This document shows positions 37,848 to 48,519 of a stretch of 64,000 nucleotides of DNA, piece by piece. A model generated the notes under the pieces. That model did not search any database. It saw nothing but the letters and a program-made list of their open reading frames with translations, and had not been told where the DNA came from. This DNA is from Talinum fruticosum (lineage: Eukaryota; Streptophyta; Magnoliopsida; Caryophyllales; Talinaceae). The stretch lies in contig JAITYX010000047.1 in NCBI GenBank assembly GCA_021018815.1, positions 4,535,001 to 4,599,000 on the forward strand. The letters run 5' to 3'. Made by a program: the position numbers and the translations under genes. Each line of letters begins with the position of its first letter. Within the stretch, counting starts at the first letter, position 1.

Positions 37848-38222
37848 AATTTTATTAGCGTTTTTGATTTAATTGGAGGGTATATTTTTGATATTTTATC
37901 AATTAGTTTCATTGATTTTTTGGTTAGAAATGATTCAACATTAGAATTTTGTATGGCTCGATCAAAGTGATGTTTTCTTTATGTTGGATCTATTGTATCA
38001 CACAAAGTTCTATTTTATGAATTTATATAATAGCTCGTCGATGTTTAGGTACAATATATTGAAGTTAAAGAACATGATGTTGTAAGTATAGAGTCGAATG
38101 GACGTATACTTATCATTAATTTTGTCAAAATAGAGATATATTTTAATCTTTTAGATTTATTCTTATTTATATTTGTACATGTTGTACGACTTTTTATTAA
38201 TGAAATTTTTTTATAAAAAAAT
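37848..38222. repeat. Dispersed repeat, copy 2 (partner 7970-8365)
   Basis: Colinear with 7970-8365 at moderate identity by eye, through 'TTTCATTGATTTTTTGGTT', 'GGATCTATTGTATCACA', 'GCTCGTCGATGTT' and the final 'TTTTTATTAATGAAATTTT' plus an A-rich tail. Confidence 0.75.
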
Positions 38223-38345
38223 GCTCATGTTGTTTCTATTTTCTTTATAATATACTATGCTAAAATGGAGAGTATTTCAACTTTATAAAAAAATAATTGA
38301 TTATAATCCTTCTTCAAACCACTTTATTCCCATAAAAACACTTAC

Positions 38346-38621
38346 TAGAGCTGGTAAAAATTTTAGGTTTGGGTCAAAATTGGATTGAAAAAATCGGTCA
38401 TTGGACAAATTTTTTTATAATATCCGATTTTTGGATCGGACAATTCGGACAATCATAAATTTGGATTAAAATCGGGGTTTAGACAACGTAAATAAGAAAA
38501 ATTTATATCCAAATTTAAAATTCGGACAAATTAAATTTGGACGAAAAAGTCATACCTGGACCCCTTTTTTGGATTGTATGAATTCGGATAATTGGATCGG
38601 ACGGAATTTTGCCACACGCTA
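38346..38621. mobile_element. hAT-type MITE with 8-bp target duplication
   Basis: The 276-bp element starts TAGAGCTGGTAAAA, and its other end, read inward, is TAGCGTGTGGCAAAA, an imperfect terminal inverted repeat of hAT style. It is flanked by ACACTTAC (38338-38345) and GCACTTAC (38622-38629), an 8-bp target-site duplication with one mismatch. The inside is rich in TCGGA and TTCGGA words in both orientations and codes for nothing. Confidence 0.8.
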
Positions 38622-38629
38622 GCACTTAC

Positions 38630-39007
38630 AAATTATGCGAAATCACAAATACCTTTTTTTTTTAATCATATACCAATAAATCAACAAGTATCAATTGAAG
38701 TCATATTTTTTTCCCAAGTGGATCTTTCAAATACACAAAGTAATTAAGTCATACTTTTTCCAAAAAAAAAAAAAAAAGAGGGAAGAAAAACTTGAAAGTT
38801 GATATTATGGTATCAATTAAATTTAATTCGTAAAATTCTCTTTGTAGGTTTGAGTAATATTTGATTCTCTCATTACACACAAACACACGCAAATACACAC
38901 AATAAAAAGATGAGAAAGATAATGTAAAAAACATTTGAATAAAAACTAAAAATACAATTGTATTTTCAGACGGATCTCTCTTATTTCATACTTTGAGCAT
39001 AACAAAT
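38630..39007. other. Intergenic, no gene seen
   Basis: A+T-rich with an A16-type tract near 38760 and CACA-rich sequence near 38880. Nothing else can be supported. Confidence 0.4.
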
Positions 39008-39163
39008 TTATCCTCGTATAAATTTATGCTTCCAATTTATTAGTAGCACTCCTAAACACTTATCCTCGTATAAATTTATGCTTCCAATTTATTAGTAGCA
39101 CTCCTAAACACTTATCCTCGTATAAATTTATGCTTCCAACTTAGTAGTAGCACTCCTAAACAC
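39008..39163. repeat. Three tandem copies of a 52-bp unit
   Basis: Copies start at 39008, 39060 and 39112. The unit begins TTATCCTCGTATAAATTTAT and ends CACTCCTAAACAC. The first two copies are identical and the third has two changes. It lies about 120 bases past the stop codon of the SDI1-like gene, so it may be in that gene's 3' UTR. Confidence 0.95.
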
Positions 39164-39278
39164 CAACCAACCTACCTACCTAACATACACTTCCCTTATT
39201 TTTGTACTTCCTATCAAACCTACTATCTATAACACTCCCTATTTTCACAAACAAACCCCCCTAAATAAAAAAGGAAAA

Positions 39279-42200
39279 TTACCACGCTAGTTGACCCTTG
39301 AAGTTGGAGATCTCTTCAAATATAGGAAGCCTTCGAGGATTTGTTGGGCCTAATTGGGCTGAAGAATATTCAGGCCCATCTTGAAGATCATCATTTAAAT
39401 GAAGGCCCACAAGGTTGGATAGAACAACAGGGGGCTGCCTTGACTCCAAGTCCAACAACAGCTCTTGAGCCCGCTGCCTCCACCGGACATCGTCGGAGCC
39501 CGGAACTTGGCCCATCAACACCTCCTCTACCACCAATCGGGCCTCATCGTATCGGGCCTGCTTCATCAAGGACAGGCCCAAGTTGCATGCTTTGTTGGCG
39601 TCGGGATCGATCATTTGGGCTTTCCTGTAGACCACCTCTGCTCCTATGTAGTTTGATTTTTGCATATAGGCCCAGCCCAAATTTCCCTGTGTTTTCACAA
39701 TTAATTTTTTTAGTAAAGCGACATAAACATGAAAATAAAGAGGCAAAAGTGATTGCATGTTTAGTTAGAAGTCAATTAAACTACTGTGTTTATTTCAGAC
39801 TTTCAATTTGTAGATTTTTAAGTTTTAAATATTTTATTCAGAAAAAAAGTAACAGATTTTTAATGCAAATTCTTAACATAAGATTTTCAAATTTTGGACT
39901 TTCTTTAGTATCAACAACTTTATTCTTAATTCTCATAATTATTTTTATATAATATTTTCTTAATTAAAAAAAAATTATCAAATTTTCATTAAATTGTCAT
40001 TTCAAAAGAAATGCTTCAACAAAATGTATGTAAGTAATATTTGTCAATTTTCATATGGTACTATCAACCATATCTCTGCGACTCTCCAAAATGTTGCTCC
40101 AGAAATAAATGTTACCTTTTTCTTTAAAAAAATAAAAAATACTCACATCCGTTTCACATTATATGTCACTTTAACTAACATTTTTTATTTCATAATATCT
40201 ATTATTTATAATTCTAATGATATATTAATAACTAATTTATAAATTTTGTCCTTATTAATTACTTTTTCTCTCCTTTTATTCATAAACTTTCTTCATTTCT
40301 AATGAAACCTTGGGACAATTTAGTCCTTTAACATAAATTTTATCATAAATTTTATATTTTTTAATATTCTCTCTGCTTTAAAAACGACAAATATTATATA
40401 ACGAAGGGAGTATATTGGTAACAATCAGAAGAGAGAGAGATAAAAGTGTGTTAAATTAAGGAGAATTACCAAAATCCTAGAAGATTCTTGTTTGATGGAG
40501 ACTTGAAACTTCTTGCCATGAGACCTAGCAGTCTTGGTTGGTTTTCCATTGAAAGCTTCTCCTTGGTATATTTTCCTCAATTTTTGCTTCAGTAGATCTA
40601 TTTGCTCATCCACTCTTCCACATTTCTGCCATATATATCGCACCACCATTACATTCATCCACTACAATTTGACATATATATTGCATTATTAGCCAAGGCT
40701 AATCCCGGTTCCTACGTGCCACAATATTATATCGTATTTAGGGATGGAAATGGAGCGGGTTCGGGCCAGGTGGAATCATATCTACACTCATATCCATTTT
40801 AAAAAATTATACCAATACTCGTATCCACACCCATCGGGTTTTAATAACCTATCTCTAACCGCATTCATCGCGCTTTTTCAGCTTTGTGAGTTTTATTCGG
40901 ATTTGAATGTGATAAGAAAAAAATACCTTCATCGACATATGAGAATCATCTCAATGTTTTATCCTAAGAGGATGAAGCCTTTTTATTTGCATAAAAATGA
41001 CAATTCAGTTGTAAAGTGTGTAACTCTTTTTCTATGGATTTTTATATGATAATTGACATGCCCATTTGGTTGTGTGAAGAAACTTATCACATTAAAATCG
41101 ATCGAACGAGGGTCGGGTGTGGGGATGGGGCGGACAAACCTCGTACCCTACGCATACCTATATCAAACACTTGCCCCATAGCCATTTTTTTTTCACTTTT
41201 TCGTAACCAAACCCGTTATAAATGGAGTAGATTCAGGTCGGATTTTTCAAAATCGGGTGAAATTTCAAGCCCTAATCGTGTTGAATATATCACCATTAAG
41301 TAGCAGTTTAACTGTTGAATTTGGACCGAAATTCAAAACCCGATATGAATTGCAAGGAAAGCAAAGAAAGAAGGGATGTTGTAGTATGTACCTTGTACAA
41401 ATCAATGAGGACATTATCAAGGGAATCTTGAGCATTCTTAGAGCAAAGGGTTCTGAAGGACTTGATAGCTTCAATGGCCTCTCCGGTCCTATCGAGCTGC
41501 TTCATCACCACAGCCATGTCTTTGAGGGCGCTGTCTACTCTATCTCCCGCATTTATTGCCTTCCAAAACAACACTATTGCTCCCTCTGGGTCCTTTTCAA
41601 CCAACTATTAAATCACCCCCGAGAGAAAAAAAGGGTCATCATCATCAATTTGATGTAACACCAATTAATTTGTACTTGTTAATTAATCACGATTTCGGAA
41701 AGTAAAAATTTCAATGATGAGTAATTACTGTGCTTAACTTATCATGTCGATGGCTTTTTTCAGTGTTGCTTAAGGTATAAATTAAGATCGGTACAATACG
41801 AGAGGAAGAAGAAATAATTTTTGATCGAATATAACTATTCACTACGTACCTGAGTTTTAACCGCTTGAATGTCCAATTATAAGGCTCATGACTTATCTTT
41901 TGTTTTTGTTTGTTCTTTGGTGCCAATGAGTGGTGTAGCCTCGAGAAGTGTTCAACTAACACTATTTAGGGTACGAATTATCAATCTTTTTCGTTTGTTC
42001 TTAGGTGCCAATGATTGATAAATCCTTATTAAGACGTGAAAGAAATTTATATTGTGAGGAAATTACATGGTGACCATGCATGACATTTAACAAAATAGTC
42101 TGTTCTCCTACAAACAATTATGTGCTCTTATGCATGCGAGCCATTTGATAGGAATGAAACAAGTTGAATTCATATTGTATGAAATAATATATTATGGAAT

Positions 42201-42810
42201 TAGCTCAAACCTTATTATCATATCATTCCTTATCTTTGATAAATAGTATGAATTTCGTGTCGAAGAAATATATGATGACATCAATTGCTAGCATAATAAG
42301 TTTTGGCTTATGTCTAAATAGTTCAAAGAAAAATAAAAAATTCTTTTAAAATATAAAAAAATTAATATCGGATTTGTTCAAGTCAGAATGGGAAAAATTA
42401 ACACTAATCAGACCCAAAACTAACCAGTTTTTAAATCAACGACTTCTTGTTTGTTTTTCATAGCTCATTCAAATCGGATTTGTTTCAAAGTCGAGTAATA
42501 TTGTTATAGTTAGATAAGGAGATCGATATCAGCTTCAACCTTAGGCAATAAAGATAATTAATCAAATTACCAAATGATGTAATTATCCCCATAAAACTTT
42601 AATTAAGTTTACTACACAAGAAGTTAAAGCTACGTATTAGCTCAGTTTGGTATAATTATATATATATATATAAAAATACCTGGGCATGTTTGGCACGAAC
42701 ATAAGGGCCATCACCAGGAGGAACCTTATAAATTACATGAAATGTTTCTCTCTCTGCTCCCCTGCTATTTTGCTGCTCATCGTCATCTGCTGCTTTGTTA
42801 CTCTCTCCAT
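39279..42810 (-). CDS. SDI1/MS5 (POLLENLESS3)-like TPR protein
   Basis: TPR-repeat protein of the plant MS5/SULFUR DEFICIENCY-INDUCED family; members act in meiosis or pollen (MS5) and in sulfur-deficiency regulation of glucosinolate genes (SDI1). Minus-strand exons: 42680 to about 42810, 41392-41604, 40470-40625 and 39279-39686. The last three are intact and in phase 0. Landmarks are 'HVIYKVPPGDGPYVRAKHAQ', 'EKDPEGAIVLFWKAINAGDR', 'YQGEAFNGKPTKTARSHGKK', 'GNLGWAYMQKSNYIGAE' and the C-terminal 'RLPIFEEISNF', which favours the SDI1 side. About 302 aa are expected. The exon 1 frame has no in-frame ATG; the ATG at 42808-42810 (MERVTK...) is off by one base from the TPR frame. Either the start is elsewhere or a base is missing near 42740-42750. 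Confidence 0.88.
40142..40410 (+). mobile_element. Stowaway-like MITE, family A copy 3 (intron 3 of the SDI1-like gene)
   Basis: 269 bp flanked by TA. Its ends are CTCACATCCG and CGAAGGGAG, with extended inverted repeats (ATATGTCACTTTAAC against its counterpart ACGACAAATATTATATAAC). The internal order is the same as in copies 1 and 4. It lies in the intron between the last two exons. Confidence 0.85.
40739..41274. mobile_element. hAT-type non-autonomous element (intron 2 of the SDI1-like gene)
   Basis: 536 bp. It starts TAGGGATGGAAAT, and its right end read inward is TAGGGCTTGAAAT, a hAT-type terminal inverted repeat. The flanks ATCGTATT (40731-40738) and ATCGTGTT (41275-41282) form an 8-bp target duplication with one mismatch. 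The interior has GGGTTCGGG-like words near both ends and no transposase. Confidence 0.85.
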
Positions 42811-42822
42811 TTTCCCTACGTG

Positions 42823-42824
<2 letters not shown>

Positions 42825-42862
<38 letters not shown>
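42825..42862. repeat. (CT)n microsatellite beside exon 1 of the SDI1-like gene
   Basis: About 38 bases of CT dinucleotides, that is (GA)n on the gene's strand, just upstream of the candidate start. A length error in this tract would not repair the exon 1 frame if the ATG at 42808-42810 is the start, but it would matter if translation begins further upstream. Confidence 0.95.
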
Positions 42863-42865
<3 letters not shown>

Positions 42866-43689
42866 GTTTGAGTGCTGTGAGGGAGTCCTGGAGAAACGTG
42901 AGGTGCTGGAAGTGGTTAAAACAGATGATCATTACTATTAGCAGGGAAGATAATTAAATTGCAATCCGCGTATAGTACATTATATTTATGCCAGGCCTTT
43001 GCTTAGAATTTGGACGCCTTTCTGGTCTATGTTCCTTTTCCTATCTTTTCTTGTTTCTTTGTTTTTTTGCCCCTCCCTCTTATTTTGTTGGATGGAGGGG
43101 TTTTTTTTCCTGCTGGATTAAAAACCTAATTTCTTTTCAACAGATGTTTCTTTTTTTTTTTTAATAGAAGCCAGATTTTTCTATGGTTGAGGACAAAGTT
43201 ATTTTTACCATCACTGGTAAATTCTTCAACAGTTTGAAATTTTAATTGTTGAGTAGTGGACCATGGATTAGAAGAAAATTGGAGTCTCCTCTAACTGAGT
43301 CTCGGTGATATGATACAATTTAGGAAAATAATTTAATATTTTTTGGAAAAGGAAACTGTTAAAATAAGAGTGAGTTTTTAAAAAATTTAAACAAAATATT
43401 ATACATGTTAACTTGGGTGTATAGGGTCGGGTTATGATATAGTAATTATTAGATAGTAGTTTATGGAAAATTATACCATGACCAATCAACCATCTAGTTT
43501 TTTCGATAAAAAGTAAGAAAGTACACTACTCAACAATTCATAATTATATCAATATTTTAGGCATATCCAATGAATAATGTTCATTATAATCTCACAATCT
43601 AATCTCAATACACTTTCTTTTTCTGTGCGAGTTGCATCTTTAAAGACCATTTAATATGATTTGTAAGTTGAGATGCTCTTGCCCTGCAA
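42863..43689. other. 5' flank of the SDI1-like gene, intergenic
   Basis: No gene seen. A short upstream open frame on the minus strand (ATG at about 42931, 23 codons) precedes the (GA)n tract and could be an uORF if transcription starts there. The remainder is A+T-rich. Confidence 0.4.
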
Positions 43690-44345
43690 AAGTTTGGCAT
43701 TTCATTTACTTGCAATAGCAACTATTAGTTGGGCAAATAACAACAACTTTAAAAATTGGAGGGCTTGATATTTCTAAGCCAATCATTCTTCTCAAGTCAT
43801 GTCGGGAGCCAACCGGTGTCAAACTTGTCAAAACTTGCTGGGAAAAATAACATTGGAAAAACAAGTGATCAATAGATTCCACCTCCCCAAAGAAACATGC
43901 TTGATCAAGACCAGAAATCCATCTACAAATTATGTCCTTTGTGGATAATCTTCTTTTAGCACCATCCATAGACAAAAAGTATGCTTAGGTATGTTATACA
44001 TATGTCAAGCTAACTGCCACCAACTTATCTCAGGTTTTTAAACTTGCAGGGCATCATATGCATTTTAGACATTGTATTTTCCTTTCCGTAAAATCAACCA
44101 ACAATATGAGACAGAATCAAGTCAATTATTCAAGTAAGTTCTTAATTTTAGAAGTCTCCTAAAATACCAGCTCATGACAAATTTTACTCCCATTTTTTTT
44201 TCCAGTCATCTTTCTTGATATATATATATATCCCATGCACTCACTTTACCCGAAGACAATTAGGTCTCTTAAAACCCAAAGATATTTTCCAAGAAAAACT
44301 TTGTTTCAGTAACCTACATTTCTGATTCCAAAGTCACCTTATTTT
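43690..44345 (-). pseudogene. L1-type LINE fragment with zinc-binding (zf-RVT) domain
   Basis: On the minus strand, broken frames give 'LWMVLKRRLSTKDIICRW', 'GLDQACFFGEVESIDHLFFQC' and 'YFSQQV'. This is the reverse-transcriptase zinc-binding module of plant L1-type LINEs (IPKH..LW...RLSTKDR...C......ES.DHLFF.C). Upstream on the same strand, up to about 44345, lies a weaker 'DFGIRN' block typical of the RT C-terminal region. It contains stops and frameshifts and is inactive. Confidence 0.75.
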
Positions 44346-44419
44346 TTAGGAGTGCAAATATCATCCTAAGCAATCCAAAATTTCTCTTTTATTTCTCCCT
44401 CAACTACCAAACTTGGTGG

Positions 44420-45670
44420 TTCAACAGAGTATCATGTGTGTATTTCGGGATCAAATTTATCATGTGATAAATTTTTACAATAAAACGATAAATTTTTTCA
44501 AACTTGATGAATTCTCTAACACACTCGATGAATTTTTCTGTCTTAATAAATCTTATAATAATATTGACGAATTTATGTACATATATGTGCTTTTTTTTAC
44601 ATAAATAATATTATTATCTAAAAGCTTAATTACTTAATTATTCCTTTTTTATTTGCATTTGACTCAAATTAAGATCAATGTATAATGATGAATTTAATGT
44701 AAATATAATAAATATTTTAATTAAATATATATATCTCTAATTTTTTAAAAGAATTTTATGAATATAAATATTATTAATTCATGTAAAAGGTATTCAAATA
44801 AATAATTGTGTACATCGAAAAATTTACAGATAAATTTCTACAAACTAATGAATTTTACAACAATACTAGAAGATTTTATAATAATATTAAGATTTTCCAA
44901 AAATCCCCGCACCTGTCAATACTCATGATCTTTTTCTTCATATTTATTACTTTTTTCTCCAAGATTTGTGCTGACTTTTTCTGTTTGTTATATGCATAAA
45001 TTTATCAATAGTTAGTAAATATTCTTCGGAAATAATTAGCATGTTCATCACTAAAATTCATATATTTTCATATAGAAAAGATGCACATTTAATGTGAAAC
45101 TATCCAAATACATCAAAATGAACAAATATTCATAAGTAAATTAGTAAATTTATCAAAACAATCCTAACAATAAACGTATTCTCTTTAACATAAGTTAAAT
45201 GTATCAAGTTTGATAAAAAAAAAAAAAGAAAGAAGATAAATGTATCAAGAACAAGTAAATATTCATCAACAATAATTAAGATATTCATTACAAAAAATTC
45301 ACATATTCATAAAAAAGTTCGTATTCAATATAATCTTCTTTTTTAAATGGCATATCTAACAATTGATAATATATATTATTAAAAAATACGTATTCATCGG
45401 TCAAAAAAAAACTTGATCAACCAAAATACCATATTCATCAATAGAGAACGGATCGGACATCAAAAACATAGATTCATCAATGTAGTAGAAAAATTAGTTT
45501 TAAAAAATCATATTCATCAATATAAATGACAAATTTGTCAAGTAAAATATCATATTGATTAATACAGAGTATATCGGACTTTATTAAAAAAACTCAAATT
45601 CATCAATATAGAAGAAAATTTCATCATAAAAAGATTCATTAATACCGACCAAATTCGGCCTAAAAACGAC
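44420..45670. repeat. Block with opposed GATGAATTT / ATTCATCAAT motif arrays
   Basis: The left part (44460-44900) has repeated GATGAATTT or GACGAATTT words. The right part (45200-45660) has ten or more ATTCATCAAT-type words, about 40-60 bases apart and in the opposite orientation. The DNA is extremely A+T-rich and noncoding. Opposed subterminal motif arrays are a habit of large class II transposons, but no terminal repeats or target duplication were found. Confidence 0.45.
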
Positions 45671-47559
45671 ATGCATATTTTTTTAACCTTTCAAAACTTC
45701 AATAATCTCGAAGTACAAATTTAACATTGAACAATGATAAATCAAAATCAAAGAACAAATTAGAAGAAATCTTATCAAAATCAAGCCACATATCTAGGTT
45801 CTTCAATAGCCCCTTTGAACTAAGTGTTTCGAATGATTTGTCTACTTAAATTCTAATCATGTTTAGGGTTAGACTTAGGGCTGCCAAAGTGCTTATCAGT
45901 GGCACAAAATATAACTTGCTTGAGCTCTTTTAATTGAAATAGCGAGGATCCTCTTAAAACTCGTCAATTTGATGAGTATGGGTCTATATCCAGTCTTTAT
46001 AGATCCAACGTGTCTGGATTTAAGTTCAAATCCAATAAGATCCAAGTCCTTCTAAGCTTATAAATGAATTTTTTACTCCCTCCTACCTTTCTTTGCCAAA
46101 TGTACCATGACCCATCATATAGTATAGATTATCTATAATACTATTTTTTTTAGCAAAGGAGACGGAAATAGAAACATACGAACATGACATGACTGGTAAC
46201 GAGGGTATGCATGAAGATATATCTATCCTTCCCTTATCAATTCTTTGTCGACATCTAAACTCACATAAGACTGAAACTCATAAACTCCATCAAAATGTCT
46301 TCCAATGTTATCCTTGTCAAGGATGATTCTTCTTCGTACTTGTCCCATTAGATCTTCTCTTGCTAGCTGTCTCACTTTCCGCTTTCTCCCATATACGCTT
46401 CCTTTATCAATTTGATCTTGGTGGATGTTATGTTCCCGCAATGATCGTTTGTATCCTTTCCTGTTTTTCACGATCTTTCCTACACCAAAAAACAAGGTTA
46501 GTCTATAATAGTTGTAAGCCTACATAATACAATCAATTTAATAAGCTTCATCATGAAAGTCTTTTTTATCATAATAATTTAATCAAAATTAATCTTCTTT
46601 TTTTATAATAAAAATCGACTTATTTTCTTTATCTATTTTACATTTAAATGATTTTAATCTACTTAAAAAGGTTTAGAAAAGTACTCAAATTTCTACATAA
46701 AACTGTCACATAGTTGAAATTTTGTCTAATAATGGTGCAACTAATTTATTGCTTGGACCACACACATTTATCTTAATCTAAACCGATCACGCAAGATTGC
46801 TATTTATCTGCTGAAAATTCTATCATAAATCTTAAATTACATAGTAAGGTAATCTCAAAGATATAATTTTTTTATTCTTTAAACCCTCTCCTTATTTATT
46901 AATATGTAATCGGGTAGTATAATACATTGTATTTCAGAAAATACAATCTAATAACTATTCATTAACAAGCATTAGGAATTCGAATGGTAACTTCTTTTCC
47001 AATTAAAACTATGTACACACTCTAATACTCGTACAGGTTTGTAAATAAGATATATATATATATATAAATAAAAGTTCTCTGCTTATTCTTCCTTTAATTC
47101 TTTAGTGTACATATGATGTACACGTAAAATTTTTCTTATATAAATACAAAAGTAAATGTCCTTGCCTTTTGAAATCTACCTAAAACTACCTAAGTTGATT
47201 ATATAAGAGGTTAGGGTACTATGAGAGAAAAGGTTGAAAACGATGTTTCTGTTTGGTAAAGAATTTTTGTATTTAAAAGGAATTTTTTAGATTAGGTAAC
47301 TGTTTGATTTTAGTTAAAAAGTTAATTAAATTGTGTGTGAAAAACTGTTTTGTATGAACTTTTTAAATCTAGAAAGCTATTTTGTAAAAAAAAATTATTT
47401 AAAATAGCTTTTTACAAAAGCTTTTTGATGTTTGTGATTAAAATTACGACATTATCATCATAACTTTAATAAATTTACACCAAATGTCATTAAAAAATGA
47501 AAACCCGATAATTTTTAAATTTTTCTAAGATTTAACAAATAGTTTATCATGGAACAAGT
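45671..47559. other. Intergenic, no supported gene
   Basis: A+T-rich. It contains a 90-codon open frame on the minus strand at 46223-46495, Lys/Arg-rich, with no family I recognise and no splice context, and a (TA)n tract near 47050. I see nothing else. Confidence 0.4.
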
Positions 47560-47910
47560 CGTTCAAGAGAATCATCAAAATTAATTTTGATGGATTAAAG
47601 TCGCCATTGTCGGATGCTTGAAAGGAATTGTGACTAGGATTTAGGATGGAAGATTTATTCAAGATGGGACATCTAATTTGGGGTTAGTGTCAATGACTGG
47701 TGGCAAAGGCATCGGATATGAGAAATGGAGTATGTGCAACTGTACAAGTAGGTTTTCGTTCAAATGCCCTTCAAAGGGTTAATCAAATTATCATCAAAGC
47801 AATGAAGGGCGAAATACAAGTTCGTTGGGAGATTCATACTCTTATCCGGACACGAAGTTACCTTAGAGATTGTTGCCAAGTCTTTGTCCAATGTACTTAA
47901 TTTTGCCAAA
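47560..47910 (+). pseudogene. LINE RNase H fragment
   Basis: Broken frames give 'KINFDG' at the start, then 'DGTSNLG', then 'AMKGEIQVRWEIHTLIR' and 'YLRDCCQVF'. This order matches the RNase H domain at the end of plant L1-type LINEs (KLNFDG ... GTSN..AE ... LKGEI..PWEI..LI.D). Several stops interrupt it. Confidence 0.6.
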
Positions 47911-48087
47911 TGGTTTTATTAGAAACAACTAATTTTACTAAACACATTTTTACAAATAATTAATGCAATCAACTAACCTAAATAACTAATATGAATAACT
48001 AATAGTTAACAACTAACAACTAACAAATAGTTAACAATTGGTTACCAAAGAGGGTATGCTTAAATATATTTAAGTACAAATTTTTAT

Positions 48088-48312
48088 ATGATGCCGTCTC
48101 AAATAAAAGTTATTGTGAAACAATGTGATTTTTGAATGTTTTGATATGACTAATAATTTATATTATAATGACTTTTAAATTCGGTAGTGACTAATAATTC
48201 ATCAAGAGCTGAATATAAATTTATTAGTCACCCTCTGTGTATTTAAAGTTACTATAAAAGTTTACGTTTTACAATAACTTTTAAGTAAGACGGTCTCACA
48301 CAAGACTTACTA
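48088..48312. mobile_element. MITE with GAGACGGTCTT-type inverted repeats
   Basis: The left arm GCCGTCTCAAATAAAAGTT (48093 on) pairs with the right arm, which read inward is ACCGTCTTACTTAAAAGTT followed by ATTGTAAAAC. The arms are about 30 bases with few mismatches, and the whole is about 210-225 bp with a noncoding A+T-rich centre. The exact ends and target duplication were not resolved, so the superfamily is unassigned. Confidence 0.7.
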
Positions 48313-48358
48313 ATCATACTAGAGTTGGCTCATACTTTTTCAATTTGAAATGTTTGCA

Positions 48359-48510
48359 TTTTTTTAGTTTGAATAAGGGTGTAATCTCTTTTGATCCGCG
48401 AACGTTTAAGGTAAAAGTGCTCTTAATAATAAATACGCTTTTAAAATTCAAACTTGTGTTCTCCGTCTTACCGGGGTAAGGCCGCTACTAGTTCAGCCAA
48501 CACTTCGTTG
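48359..48510 (-). mobile_element. tRNA-like SINE, copy 2
   Basis: On the minus strand: 'AGTGTTGGCTGAACTAGTAG', 'CGGCCTTACCCCGGTAAG', B-box-like CAAGTTTGAATTTT, 'TTACCTTAAACGTTCGCGG' and 'AAAGAGATTACACCCTTATT'. The tail is seen as a T-rich tract at 48359-48365. It abuts the MITE at 48088-48312. Confidence 0.7.
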
Positions 48511-48519
48511 ATTTTAATT

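Noticed and set aside
39008..39163. Possible CRISPR-like array
   Set aside because: The three 52-bp units are directly adjacent with no spacers, and this is plant nuclear DNA, so it is a tandem repeat.
39341..39952. 203-codon plus-strand open frame
   Set aside because: It is antisense to the conserved last exon of the SDI1-like TPR gene and runs into A+T-rich intron, so it is a shadow frame.
46223..46495. 90-codon minus-strand open frame, Lys/Arg-rich
   Set aside because: No family recognised, no splice or start context, and A+T-rich surroundings full of chance open frames. Mentioned only in the intergenic entry.
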